64,000 nt of DNA from NCBI RefSeq assembly GCF_900105515.1, contig NZ_FNSY01000001.1, positions 1 to 64,000 on the forward strand, read 5' to 3'. Both the position numbers and the translations under genes were made by a program. Under the pieces are notes generated by a model, which worked only from the letters and a program-made list of their open reading frames with translations, ran no database searches and had not been told where the DNA came from. Origin of the DNA: Streptomyces sp. 2131.1 (GTDB taxonomy: Bacteria; Actinomycetota; Actinomycetes; Streptomycetales; Streptomycetaceae). Every line of letters starts with the position of its first letter. Position 1 is the first letter of the stretch. Shown here piece after piece: positions 25,911 through 34,563 of the stretch.

Positions 25911-27452
25911 GTGACGAACGTGAACGCTCAGTTCGAGATGCATCGGCCCGCAGATCGTCCCGCTCCCCGTGACTGGCGCATGCTTGCGGCAGCACTGACC
26001 GCCACCTTCATGGCGAGCTTCGACCTCTTCATCGTCAATGTCGCCACCGAGACCCTGCGCGCGGACCTCGGGGCGAGCGATGCCGAGCTAGGGCTCGTCG
26101 TGTCCGGCTACGCGTTCACCTACGCGGCAGGACTGGTGACCGGCGGTCGGCTCGGTGACCGGTACGGCTATCGGCGGATCTTCGTGACCGGTATGGCGTC
26201 CTTCACGTTCGCCTCACTGCTGTGCGGACTCGCGCAGTCTCCGGCCCTGCTTGTCGTGGGCCGCCTCGCGCAGGGTCTCGCGGCGGCCGCGATGGTGCCC
26301 CAGGTGCTGTCACTGGTCACGGCGCGCTTCCCCGCAGCCCATCGAGGCCGGGCAACGGCCTGGCACGGCGCGGTCAGCGGCTTGGGCGCGATTGCCGGAC
26401 AGCTGGCCGGCGGCCTCCTGCTGGAAGCGAACATCCTGGGGCTTGGCTGGCGCGTGGTGTTCTTGGTGAACGTTCCTGTGGGCGCCGCTGCCTGCATGCT
26501 CGCAGGCAGTCTGTTGCCGGGACTGGTGGGCGCACAGCACCGATTCGACCCGGTCGGCGCCATCGCGGTCACCCTGACGCTTGCTCTGATCCTCGCACCG
26601 CTGTCCCTGGGCCGGGACGAGGGATGGCCCGTGTGGACATGGGCCTGCCTGGCTGCGTCCGCACCTGCCCTCTGGCTGACCCTGTGCTGGCAGAGGACGC
26701 TTCGGGCGCAGGGCGGCGAACCAGTGCTGGACCCAGCCTTTTTCCGTAACCGCCCGTACATGGTGCTTGTCGCCGCCGTCGGCCTTTTCCAGCTGTATTT
26801 CGGCGCATACATGTTCACATTGGCGCTGCTTCTGCAGGCAGGCCTTGAGGCAAGTCCTCTCACGGCGGCACTCGTCTTCCTTCCGCAAGCTGTGCTCTAC
26901 AGCATCGGCTCGCTGCTCAGTGGGCGGCTGACGGCCCGCCATGGCACAGTGGTTCCAGGAGCCGGAGGCATGCTGATCATTCTGGGACTGGGGCTTCTCG
27001 CCGCGCAGCTGGTCGTCACGGGGAACCGCATGGAAGCCGTGGACCTGATTCCATCTCTCATCCTCGTCGGCCTCGGCAACGGGCTTCTGCTGCCCGCGCT
27101 GATGGGCACGGCCCTGTCGCACGTGGGCCCGCGGGAAGCAGGCGCAGCGTCGGGTGCCCTCAACACCATCCAACAATCAGCAAGTTCCGTCGGGGTGGCC
27201 TTGTTCGGCACGCTCTTCTTCTCCATAGCGGGACCCGGACTGGGTGACGCGCACACTGCCATGGCAACCGTCACGCTCCCCTACATCGCTCTGACCGCGG
27301 CGTCCGTGGCCCTCCAGCGGACAAGCTGGGCGAAGACCCCGGCACTCCCGAGGACGGAGGAACCAATGTCCTCCGGAGACGAAGGGTCTGTCCGGAATCA
27401 GAACGACATGCCTTCCTGCCAGCCGAAGGACACGACAGGCACGGGGCAGTGA
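25911..27452 (+). CDS. MFS drug exporter, 14-helix DHA2 (EmrB/QacA) type
   Basis: A 513-residue membrane protein starting at a GTG only nine bases after the inverted repeat. It has about 14 hydrophobic segments. The first reads LAAALTATFMASFDLFIVNV, and the DHA2 motif is visible as TGGRLGDRYGYRR. Motif C-like GAVSGLGAIAGQLAGGLL follows, and the C-terminal half has ALNTIQQSASSVGVALFG. Members export drugs, dyes or lipids with proton exchange. It is divergent from the Rrf2 regulator. The cytoplasmic tail after about residue 480 is hydrophilic. Confidence 0.92.
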   Translation: MTNVNAQFEMHRPADRPAPRDWRMLAAALTATFMASFDLFIVNVATETLRADLGASDAELGLVVSGYAFTYAAGLVTGGRLGDRYGYRRIFVTGMASFTFASLLCGLAQSPALLVVGRLAQGLAAAAMVPQVLSLVTARFPAAHRGRATAWHGAVSGLGAIAGQLAGGLLLEANILGLGWRVVFLVNVPVGAAACMLAGSLLPGLVGAQHRFDPVGAIAVTLTLALILAPLSLGRDEGWPVWTWACLAASAPALWLTLCWQRTLRAQGGEPVLDPAFFRNRPYMVLVAAVGLFQLYFGAYMFTLALLLQAGLEASPLTAALVFLPQAVLYSIGSLLSGRLTARHGTVVPGAGGMLIILGLGLLAAQLVVTGNRMEAVDLIPSLILVGLGNGLLLPALMGTALSHVGPREAGAASGALNTIQQSASSVGVALFGTLFFSIAGPGLGDAHTAMATVTLPYIALTAASVALQRTSWAKTPALPRTEEPMSSGDEGSVRNQNDMPSCQPKDTTGTGQ

Positions 27453-27953
27453 GTGACTGCACTCCCAGATGGGGCGAGAAGACAGCACAGGTACGGCAAC
27501 CAGGAATCGTTTCACAGCAATGAGCATCGAACGGGGTCGACTTGGGGGAAGTGTCCTACGAGGTGGCACAGAAGAATTCCGTTCGCCGGCTCATCGAGCG
27601 GAACAGGACCGTGCTGGGAAGAGACTGTTCCTCCGAGCCGCCCTCCTGTGATCACTTGCACCGCGCGGCCCCCGACTGGCTCCCGTCGTCGACATCGCCG
27701 ATCAGCCTCGCCGAGGTCGACCCAGGCGGCCATGCCGCCCACCATGGACCGGGCCAACTCATCGGTACCTCGCACTGAACATACGTGCGCTTGGACCGAG
27801 CGGCCTGATGCGATGCATCGAGCGCGCCCTGATCCACGCGGCGGCATCACTTGGATTCGCGGCAATACGCCGCGCCCGCGCAGGCCCAACGGCGCAGGCA
27901 CCGTACCGACCAAGCGGCTGGCCCGCCGGTGGTGTTTACCCTGCGCGAGGTCG
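27453..27953. other. intergenic, about 500 bases
   Basis: I see no gene with family character on either strand. Short open frames exist (for example a TTG-started frame at 27542-27778), but none has a convincing start and sequence pattern together. It may be decayed sequence. Confidence 0.4.
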
Positions 27954-28649
27954 TTAGGGAGCCAGACTCGCTCGGACGGCACGGAACGCGGTCGCTGGGT
28001 CCGCCGCTCGCGTGACCGCGCGGCCGACGACCACATGCGACGCTCCAGCGGCGATCGCCGCATGCGGTGTCCCGGGGCGGGCATGCTCGGCCGGCGATTC
28101 CCAGGACAGCGTGACGCCCGGAGTGATGATCAATGCATCGGGGCCAAGGGCGCTACGCAGGGCCGCGACGTCCTGCGGCGAGGCGATCACGCCGTGACAG
28201 CCGACCCTCTGCGCCAACCGCGCCAGACGTAGAACCTGCTCGTCCACCCCATCACCGACGCCGATGTCGGCAAGATCCGCATCAGTTATGCTGGTGACCA
28301 CAGTCAAAGCAAGGACGCGCAATCCGGGGAAGTCGCGGGCAGCCTCGACTGCCGCGGAAACGATGCCGCTGCCCCCCATGCCATGCACGGTGACCATCGA
28401 CACGCCCAGTGTCCCCGCGGCGCGAACCGCCCCAGCAACCGAATGCGGGATCTCGAAGAGCTTGAGGTCCAGGAAGACCTCCTTGCCCTGGGCCACAAGA
28501 GCCTTGACGGCATCGGGCCCCGCCGCGGTAAGCAACTCCAAGCCGACCTTGTAGGCGCCGCACGCCTCACCCAGTTGCTCCACAAGGACATCTGCGGCTG
28601 CACGGCTGTCGCAATCCAGGGCCACGATGATCTGGCTGGTCGGATCCAC
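27954..28649 (-). CDS. pyrF: orotidine 5'-phosphate decarboxylase homologue
   Basis: A 231-residue TIM-barrel protein of the short bacterial PyrF type. Visible: IIVALDCDS (Asp12), YKVGLELL (Lys34), VFLDLKLFEIPHSV (Asp61, Lys63), VTVHGMGG, and the phosphate loop ITPGVTL then GASHVVVGRAVTRAADP. The family's active site is the charged set Lys-Asp-Lys-Asp, where the last Asp belongs to DxKxxD. Here that place is Glu66 (DLKLFE). OMP decarboxylation to UMP is the normal reaction; with Glu the activity is uncertain. The start is taken at the GTG giving VDPTSQIIVALD. Streptomyces normally carry the longer type-2 enzyme for pyrimidine synthesis, so this short form looks like an extra, transferred copy. 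Confidence 0.85.
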   Translation of the reverse strand: MDPTSQIIVALDCDSRAAADVLVEQLGEACGAYKVGLELLTAAGPDAVKALVAQGKEVFLDLKLFEIPHSVAGAVRAAGTLGVSMVTVHGMGGSGIVSAAVEAARDFPGLRVLALTVVTSITDADLADIGVGDGVDEQVLRLARLAQRVGCHGVIASPQDVAALRSALGPDALIITPGVTLSWESPAEHARPGTPHAAIAAGASHVVVGRAVTRAADPATAFRAVRASLAP

Positions 28650-29109
28650 AACGACATCATGCCGCCGCCCATGCCACGGCCGGCGGCCGGGGCGGCCGAT
28701 CTGACCCGCTGACCTTTCGGTCACGGCGCTACCGGAGGCCGTTGGCTGCCCGACGCGCAGCACGGGCAGGGCACGTTCGAGCGCGGCGGGGTCTGAGTGA
28801 GGCCCGATCCTTTCGGCGCGCGATGCGGGCCCTGCAACTTCGTGCCCGTCGCGCCGTAGGCGAGAGAGAGGAAGTCGGGCCTTTGCAGGTGTCGTGGTCC
28901 CGGGATCGGCAGACAATTCCGTCGGGCGACCCGCTTCACTGGACCCCTACAAGCCCTACCTGGAGCGACGCTTCGCCGAGGGATGCACCAGCGTCACCCG
29001 CCTTCACAGTGAACTCGTCGCCGACAACGCGCCCGTCACTTACCAGATGGTCCGCAGCCACATCGGCCGGCGAGCGATTGTCAATTCCTGTGGATCACCG
29101 CGGGCAGCT

Positions 29110-29607
29110 TCAAGTGGCCCGCAGCCATTGATCGAGGACTGCGAAGTCTTCGTCGGTAAGGCCGCGGGACGACGCGATGCGGTGGAGAAGGCTCGGGGTG
29201 GGGTGGTGGGTGGACACCCAGTCCCGATCGGCGTCGGTGATCTCGTCGTCGACCCAGACGAACGGGCGTCCGTCCGCCCGTGCCGCCAGGGTTCGGGTCT
29301 TCCAGTGGAGCCCGTACCACTGGTCCTCGCGTTCCTGCGCGTCGGAGGGTTCCGGCCAGTGCACGACCGGCAGGGGCGGCAGGCCGAGCCGCGGTGCTAT
29401 GTCGGTGTTCGCAGCCTCTTCCCAGGTGGTGGCCCAGACCAGCTCGCACGGCAGTGCCGCGAGGCGAGGCCCGACGCGCGGGTCGAGCCGCGTGAGGTGC
29501 GAATCCGTGGCGGTGCTTGACGGCTCGCGTTGCAGGCTGTCACCGAACGGCAGAAGAGGTCCGTCGACGTCCAGGAACAGCAGCGGACGTTCCTCGCGCT
29601 CACTCAT
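29110..29607 (-). CDS. HAD-superfamily hydrolase-like passenger protein
   Basis: A 165-residue protein beginning [20 protein letters not shown], where DVDG is the HAD motif I with its nucleophilic Asp. Later [12 protein letters not shown] fits motif II (Thr/Ser), and [16 protein letters not shown] fits motif IV (DD). Phosphatase or phosphotransferase activity is therefore likely; the cap domain is minimal, as in small Streptomyces HAD-like proteins. Its ATG overlaps the stop of the IS256 transposase (ATGA), with GGAGG inside the transposase end as its ribosome site. So it is translated from the transposase message and lies between that element's terminal repeats. Confidence 0.8.
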   Translation of the reverse strand: MSEREERPLLFLDVDGPLLPFGDSLQREPSSTATDSHLTRLDPRVGPRLAALPCELVWATTWEEAANTDIAPRLGLPPLPVVHWPEPSDAQEREDQWYGLHWKTRTLAARADGRPFVWVDDEITDADRDWVSTHHPTPSLLHRIASSRGLTDEDFAVLDQWLRAT

Positions 29608-30857
29608 GCTGCAGCCTCCTGCTCACGCTCGACCAGGACGCCGCGTTCGAAGCGGGCGCCGTTGCGGACGAGGGCGACGAGGTGGGGTGCGGTGATCGCG
29701 CGCCAGCGGGCCTGGGCGGACTCGGCGAGCTTGAACACCATCGCCAGGGCCGCGGCCGGGCTGCCGGCGCCGCGGGGGACCTTGGTCCGCAGCTTCACCG
29801 TGCTGAAGGTCGACTCGATCGGATTCGTCGTGCGCAGGTGGACCCAGTGCTCGGCCGGGAAGTCGTAGAACGCCAGGAGTTCATCGACGTCGGCGGCGAT
29901 CTGCTTGACGGCCTTGGGCCACCTCGCGCCGTAGGCGCGTTCGAAGTCCTTCACCGCCTTCTCGGCGTGATCGCGGTCCTCGACGTTGCAGATCTCCTGC
30001 AGCGCCTTCTTCGCGCCCGGCTGAGCCGATCTCGGCAGGGCGTTGACCACGTTCCGGGTTTTGTGAACCCAGCACCTTTGACGTCTGGCCTGCGGAAACA
30101 CCTCGGCCAGGGCCCGCCACAGGCCCATGGCTCCGTCGCCGACGACGAGCTCGGGATCGCGCATGCCGCGCCGGCGGCAGTCCCGCAGAAGGTCGGCCCA
30201 GGACTCGGTCGACTCGCGCAAGCCCTCGGCGAGCGCGATCAGCTCCTTACTGCCGTCGGTGCGCACGCCCATGAGGACCAGGACGCAGGAACGGACCTGG
30301 CCCAGGCGGACCTTGGGGTGGACGCCGTCGGCCCACACGTACCCGTAGTCGGACCCGGACAGGTCCCGTTCCTGGAAGGCGGCGTGGTCCTCGCTCCACT
30401 GCTTGGTCATCCGGGTCACCGTGGCCGGCGAGAGCCCGGCGGCCGAGCCGAGGAACTGCTCCATCGGGGGCACGAAGTCACCGGAGGACAGACCGTGCAG
30501 GTGGAGCAGGGGCAGGACCTCGCTGATCTTCGGGGACTTCCGGCACCAGGGGGCGAGGATCTTCGACGAGAACCGCTTGCGCTCGCCCGTCTCGCCATCG
30601 GCCCGCTTGTCGTTCACCCGTGGCGCCTTCACCGCGATCGGCCCGGCGGCGGTGGTTACCGTCCGCTCCCGGTAATGGCCGTTGCAAACCACCAGACGGC
30701 GACCGGCCTCGTCCCACTCGCCCACCAACTCGGCTATGTACTCGTTGACTTCGGCTTCCAGGGCCGCGGCGAGCATCCGACGGGCACCCTCACGGACGAT
30801 GTCATCCATCAGGGAGCCGCTTTGGGTGGTGCCATCCTCGTTGACTACGCTCAGCAC
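29604..30857 (-). CDS. IS256-family (mutator-type) transposase, intact
   Basis: A full-length 417-residue mutator-type transposase. Catalytic acids fit [15 protein letters not shown] (first Asp), [20 protein letters not shown] (second Asp) and [19 protein letters not shown] (Glu). The C-x2-H signature appears in the block [16 protein letters not shown]. The N-terminal region ([26 protein letters not shown]) binds terminal repeats. No stop or frameshift is visible, so it may be active. The start codon is 133 bases inside the right terminal repeat. Confidence 0.9.
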   Translation of the reverse strand: MLSVVNEDGTTQSGSLMDDIVREGARRMLAAALEAEVNEYIAELVGEWDEAGRRLVVCNGHYRERTVTTAAGPIAVKAPRVNDKRADGETGERKRFSSKILAPWCRKSPKISEVLPLLHLHGLSSGDFVPPMEQFLGSAAGLSPATVTRMTKQWSEDHAAFQERDLSGSDYGYVWADGVHPKVRLGQVRSCVLVLMGVRTDGSKELIALAEGLRESTESWADLLRDCRRRGMRDPELVVGDGAMGLWRALAEVFPQARRQRCWVHKTRNVVNALPRSAQPGAKKALQEICNVEDRDHAEKAVKDFERAYGARWPKAVKQIAADVDELLAFYDFPAEHWVHLRTTNPIESTFSTVKLRTKVPRGAGSPAAALAMVFKLAESAQARWRAITAPHLVALVRNGARFERGVLVEREQEAAA

Positions 30858-30990
30858 GGGCGCGCCTTCCCGACCCGCGCTGCAACGCGGGCCTACTCAA
30901 TGACCAGAAATCGATCACTCGGGAAGGTACGCCCTCCGCGTTCCGCGAGGCACCCCTCCCGAGTCCGATCCACAGGTCTTGAGCATTGCT

Positions 30991-31468
30991 CATCGCCGAC
31001 CTCCGTAAAGTTCCGCCTGGCGCGCCGCCGCGGCCCCCATCAGTGCGCCAGGTGACTGGCTGGCTCACCCGGTACCCCACGATCCTGACCAAGGAAGACC
31101 GGGCCGGCCTGAAGGAGGTCCTGGCCCGCTGCCCCGAACTAGACACGGCCGCCGGACACGTCCGCGACTTCGGCGAGATACTCACCGACCGCCTCGGCCC
31201 CTCACTCCCCGCCCGGATCGACGCTGTCGACGTCAGCCGGATACCTGGCCTCACCAGCTTCGCACTCCACCTCCTGCGAGACCTCGACGCCGCGACCCCT
31301 GGGCTCACTCTCGACTGGAGCTCCAGCAGCATCGAGAGCGCTGTGAACCACATCAAGAAGATCACGAGGCAGCTCTACGGCCGAGCCGGATTCGAACTCC
31401 TCCGCAAGATGATCTTGCTCCAGGAGCACTCCGAGCCCGCCGAAGACCTGCGCCAGAACCGAGACTGA
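30991..31468 (+). pseudogene. ISL3 transposase, C-terminal part
   Basis: Open for about 155 residues: IADLRKVPPGAPPRPPSVRQ, then VTGWLTRYPTILTKEDRAGL, LDTAAGHVRDFGEILTDRLG, and LDWSSSSIESAVNHIKKITR then QLYGRAGFELLRKMILL. The last block is the hallmark ISL3 ending with the catalytic Glu in SIES. It is the continuation of 28930-29072. Confidence 0.8.
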
Positions 31469-31494
31469 CAGCAGCCAAAGAGGTCGGCTGGAGC

Positions 31495-31977
31495 ATGTCG
31501 GTGCCGACGGAAATAATTCGAGCTGTGGACCTGAGACCGGAGTTGCCGCAGCCCGTGAGCCAGCAACGGCTGGGCGAGCTGTGCACCGAGGTAGAGCGGA
31601 TCGCTGAGCTGCTGGTCGCCTGCCCGGAGGCGGTAGACAATGCGATCACGGCCTTCAACGTGATGACCGGTCACGACTACCTGGCCCTCGACTTCGCCGA
31701 GTACGACGCAAGCAGGAGCCTTGAGGAGTTCGCGAGGGAGGCGGCCCGGCCGGCTCGCCCCGTGGTTGCGGACATCACCCGGGACGAACTCGTTGAGATC
31801 GTTCACAGACTCCTGACTGCCTCTGCAGAGAGCGACTACTATCTGCGGCTCCTGGAGGCGAACGTGTCACACCCCCAGGTGAGTGACCTGGTCTTCTACC
31901 CCTCGGACGGCCTTCAGGACGCGTCTGCGGAGCAGATTGTCGATCAGGCCCTGCAGTACCGGCCGATCGCGCTCTGA
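31495..31977 (+). CDS. two-part protein with E9-immunity-like C-terminus
   Basis: A 160-residue protein. The C-terminal 70 residues (ITRDELVEIVHRLLTASAES, then YLRLLEANVSHPQVSDLVFY and DASAEQIVDQALQYRPIAL) match the bacteriocin immunity-like peptides of Streptomyces and the gene at 10468-10767. The N-terminal 85 residues (LGELCTEVERIAELLVACPE, then AITAFNVMTGHDYLALDFAE) are helical and unfamiliar. An ATG at 31495 opens the frame. There is no adjacent toxin. The stretch 31978-32056 holds nothing. Confidence 0.7.
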   Translation: MSVPTEIIRAVDLRPELPQPVSQQRLGELCTEVERIAELLVACPEAVDNAITAFNVMTGHDYLALDFAEYDASRSLEEFAREAARPARPVVADITRDELVEIVHRLLTASAESDYYLRLLEANVSHPQVSDLVFYPSDGLQDASAEQIVDQALQYRPIAL

Positions 31978-32056
31978 GCTGCCGGGGAAGCCAGCTGGCC
32001 GTGGCTGGTTGTTCGGCACGGGTGCTGGCGAGGTGGCGGGAGCCGGTGCGCGTTTA

Positions 32057-32115
32057 CTGATCGTTTCAGCATGAGTTGAGCTCCGGACTTTGCGCTCGAC
32101 GATCCTGGTCGGCAG
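32057..32115 (+). repeat. isolated IS5-family terminal end
   Basis: CTGATCGTTTCAGCATG at 32057-32073 plus about 40 following bases match the left end of the IS5-type sequence at 44259 onward (CTGATCGTTTCAGAATG and the following GTCGACGATC, CTCGACGATC here). No transposase is attached. A third copy of the tip, CTGGTCGTTTCAGGATG, lies at 32670-32686. Confidence 0.6.
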
Positions 32116-32133
32116 AGCGGAGCGGCTCTCCTG

Positions 32134-32631
32134 TCAGGTGACAATCAGCCGCTGCCTACCGTCGATGAGTTCGCGCACGGCGTCCAGGTGGCCGGCGTGG
32201 GTGGCGGTCTCTGTGATCACGTGCAGGATGACCTTGCGGAGGTTGTCGTACCGCCAGCTGCCGAAGAAGTCTGGCCACCAGCCCGGGGCGGCGTCCAGGT
32301 CGGCGCCGGCCAGGAAGGCGTCCGCGAGCTCGCCTTCCTGGCGGTAGAGGGCGAAGACCTCCTCGGCTGTCATCTCCGGGGTGGGCTGCCACGCGTCCTC
32401 GCCGGATCCGAGGATCTCCTCGATCGCCGCTCGTTCTCCCGCCGCAACCGCGCGGAACCAGAACTTCTCGTCGTCCAGGGCAAGGTGGTGCACCAGCCCC
32501 AGGCACGTCCAGCCGGACGGTAGCACCGGGCGCCGCAGCGCTTCCTCGTCCAGGCCCTCCAGGATGTCCAGGACGTGCTTGCGCTTGCTGTTCAGGACGT
32601 CGAGCAACGTGGTCAGTTCAGTGTCAGTCAT
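32134..32631 (-). CDS. DinB/DUF664-family metal-dependent protein
   Basis: A 165-residue four-helix-bundle protein. The metal site is seen as His in LVHHLALDDEKFWFRA (near 49) and the pair in ITETATHAGHLDAVRELIDG (near 145 and 148), the usual DinB triad. LPSGWTCLGLVHHL and SWRYDNLRKVILHVI are further family landmarks. Relatives include mycothiol- or bacillithiol-dependent transferases and isomerases; many have unknown reactions. The ATG at 32631 is the natural start. It sits between two IS5 ends (32057 and 32670) that lie in the same orientation. Confidence 0.85.
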   Translation of the reverse strand: MTDTELTTLLDVLNSKRKHVLDILEGLDEEALRRPVLPSGWTCLGLVHHLALDDEKFWFRAVAAGERAAIEEILGSGEDAWQPTPEMTAEEVFALYRQEGELADAFLAGADLDAAPGWWPDFFGSWRYDNLRKVILHVITETATHAGHLDAVRELIDGRQRLIVT

Positions 32632-32669
32632 GGGCCGAACCGTATCGGGGCCCACTGACACCCGACTCG

Positions 32670-33649
32670 CTGGTCGTTTCAGGATGCCGTTCTGAGTCGT
32701 CGCAGGCAGATGATGACGCAGGCCAGTTCGAGGAGGCCCTGGTGGAGGTCGGCGCGCCGTTCGTAGCGGGTGCGGAGCCGCTTGAACTGGTGCAGCCAGG
32801 CGAAGGCGCGCTCGACTACCCAGCGCACCCTGCCCAGCCCGGAGCCGTGTGCGACGCCGCGTCGGGCGATCATCGGCTTGATGCCCCGCTTCCACAGCAG
32901 GCGGCGGTACTTGTCGAAGTCGTAGCCCCGGTCGGCGTACAGACGTCGAGGCCCGCGGCGGGGCCGTCCGCACAGTCCCCGGATCGGCGGGACTGCGTCC
33001 AGCAGTGGCAGAAGCTGGGTGACGTCATGTCGGTTCCCGCCGGTGAGCGTCACAGCGAGCGTAGTCCCGTGGCGATCGACGATCAGGTGGTGCTTGGAAC
33101 CGGGGCGGGCGCGATCGACGGGACAACCATCGACTTTACGGCGTTCTGCTTGTTCTTCCCGGAGATGAACTTCTCCCGGTCCTTGCGCCCGACGGCCGGA
33201 CGACGCACCCGGACCTCGGTGCCGTCGATGATCCCGGTCTGTCCGCTCACGCCGAGGGGGTCGACCACCTCGGCGAGTGTGCGCAGGCAGATGTCAGGCG
33301 CGACGGTGCAGCCCCGCTGGGCGAGCAGTGGCCGCACTTCACCGATCGCACGCGTAATGGTGGAGCGGTCCACACCGAACCAGCAGGCCAGCACGTCGTG
33401 TGTCGTTGAATGGCGAAGGTGCACGAGCGTGGCCAACAGGCGGTCGACGAAGATCAGCTTGTGCTTGGCCCCGGCCCCAACGGCCCGGCGGCGAGGGCGA
33501 GACGTCAGCACCGCCTGGTGCCGCTCGTGCCACAACGGGCCGACCTCGGCGACGAGTTCTGCGATCACGTCGGGCGTCAGCCCGGTGATCCGCTGGCTAC
33601 CGATGATTGCCGCACGCGTCCGATTCCCCACCACTCGGATCATGATCAA
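32670..33649 (-). pseudogene. IS5-type transposase relic, apparently chimeric
   Basis: The N-terminal part (33120-33649) reads ITGLTPDVIAELVAEVGPLW, then LVHLRHSTTHDVLACWFGVD and GIIDGTEVRVRRPAVGRKDR, a HARBI-like transposase with first catalytic Asp. From about 33120 the sequence becomes that of another IS5 group: ARPGSKHHLIVDRHG, then VTLTGGNRHDVTQLLPLLDA, ADRGYDFDKYRRLLWKRG and FAWLHQFKRLRTRYERRADL to 32679. The change of family and of frame at one point suggests recombination between two elements. The end CTGGTCGTTTCAGGATG (32670-32686) belongs to the second element. Confidence 0.7.
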
Positions 33650-33696
33650 CGATCAAGGTCTCGGCGCACTACCACCAACCATGCACGAGCTCGTAA

Positions 33697-34563
33697 AGGG
33701 TGTTGCAGAAGGCTCAGTTCCGGGCATTCCCCTGTATGGGTGGGGTGTTGCGGGCTGAGCCGGTGTGGGTCGAGCCGTTCACAGGCTTGCGGATCGACCG
33801 GTTCGCGAAGCTCGTGAAAGTGGTGAAGGAGCGGGGCGGGAACGGTCCCGGTGGTGGCCGGCCGTGGTGCCTGCCTCTGGCAGACCGGGTCCTGCTGGTG
33901 GCCGTCTACTACCGCACCAACCTCACCATGCGGCAGCTCGCCCCGCTCTTCGGGATCTCCGCTGCCACCGTCTGCCGGGTCATCCACCGCCTGCGGCCGC
34001 TGCTGGCCCTGGAGGCGGCCCCGCGGCCGGTTGCTGACGTGGACCGGCTGTGGATCGTGGACGGAACCTTGATCCCGGTCCGCGACCGCAAGGTGGGCGC
34101 CTCGTCCCGCAACTACCGGTTCTCGGCGAACGTGCAGGTCATCATCGATGCGGACACCCGCCTGGTCATCGCCTCGGCCCGGCCCGCACCGGGCAACAAG
34201 GCCGACGCCCACGTCTGGCGGGAGTCGGGCCTGCCGGCCACCGCGGCCGGGACGACGGTGATCGCGGACGGCGCCTACCTCGGCACCGGCCTGATCGTCC
34301 CGCACCGCAAGAGAGCCGGCCGCCCCCCTCCTGCGCGGCCAGGAGGAAGACAACGCCGAACACCGGCGCGTCCGAGCCCGCGCCGAACACACCTTCACCC
34401 GGATGAAGAACTGGAAGATCCTCCGCGACTGCCGCCAGAAAGGAGACGGCCTCCACCACGCGGTCCAAGCCGTCGCCACCATGCACAACCTCGCCATAAC
34501 ACGGTGAAACAGCAGGTCAGCAACCACTCCAGCCTGCCCAAGCCCGACCTTCTGCAACACCCT
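33697..34563 (+). mobile_element. IS5-family element with 16-bp perfect terminal repeats
   Basis: AGGGTGTTGCAGAAGG at 33697-33712 is exactly inverted at 34548-34563, giving an 867-base element of typical IS5 size. It carries one transposase frame (33736-34507). Its right flank is an IS256 fragment (34564 onward) while the left flank is unrelated, so the surrounding DNA has rearranged since insertion. I see no exact target duplication. Confidence 0.8.
33736..34507 (+). pseudogene. HARBI-like IS5 transposase with one frameshift
   Basis: From an ATG at 33736: ADRVLLVAVYYRTNLTMRQL, then APLFGISAATVCRVIHRLRP (helix-turn-helix), WIVDGTLIPVRDRKVGASSR and FSANVQVIIDADTRLVIASA, and VIADGAYLGTGLIVPHRKRA. 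In the run CCGCCCCCTCC near 34323 the frame is lost. The other frame supplies the normal ending with the catalytic Glu: EHTFTRMKNWKILRDCRQKG, then QAVATMHNLAITR. A single-base indel in a C-run is the simplest cause, either real or a sequencing slip. Confidence 0.8.

Larger units (their letters stand above)
29073..30990 (-). mobile_element. IS256-family element with a HAD passenger gene
   Basis: The ends are 24-base imperfect inverted repeats (19 of 24 identical). The left one is 29073-29096 and the right one is the reverse complement of 30967-30990; both contain CCTGTGGATC and an outer TCAA. Inside are an intact IS256-type transposase (29604-30857) and, overlapping its stop by ATGA, a HAD-like gene (29110-29607) that ends 37 bases from the left repeat. 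Flanks read CATCGGCCG on the left and CATCGCCG on the right, a near but not exact target duplication. The insertion splits an ISL3 transposase gene. Confidence 0.7.
28930..31460 (+). mobile_element. ISL3-family relic split by a later insertion
   Basis: A middle piece of an ISL3 transposase lies at 28930-29072 (LDPYKPYLERRFAEGCTSVT, then LVADNAPVTYQMVRSHI). The C-terminal piece lies at 30991-31430. They would join if the 1.9-kb unit at 29073-30990 were removed. The right end of the relic is visible at 31440-31460, the reverse complement of GGTTCTGGCGCAGGTCTTCG, which closely resembles the terminal repeat of the complete ISL3 element at 57183-59927. The left end is lost. Confidence 0.7.

Noticed and set aside
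27542..27778. TTG-started frame of 78 codons after the MFS gene
   Set aside because: No ribosome site with proper spacing, no family pattern and unusual residue composition.
29517..31055. Plus-strand frame of 512 codons opposite the IS256 transposase
   Set aside because: The minus strand encodes an intact transposase with DDE residues; the plus frame has no recognisable pattern.
33650..33696. Target duplication for the IS5 at 33697-34563
   Set aside because: Left flank ends TAA and right flank begins CTA; the flanks come from different contexts, so no true duplication can be claimed.
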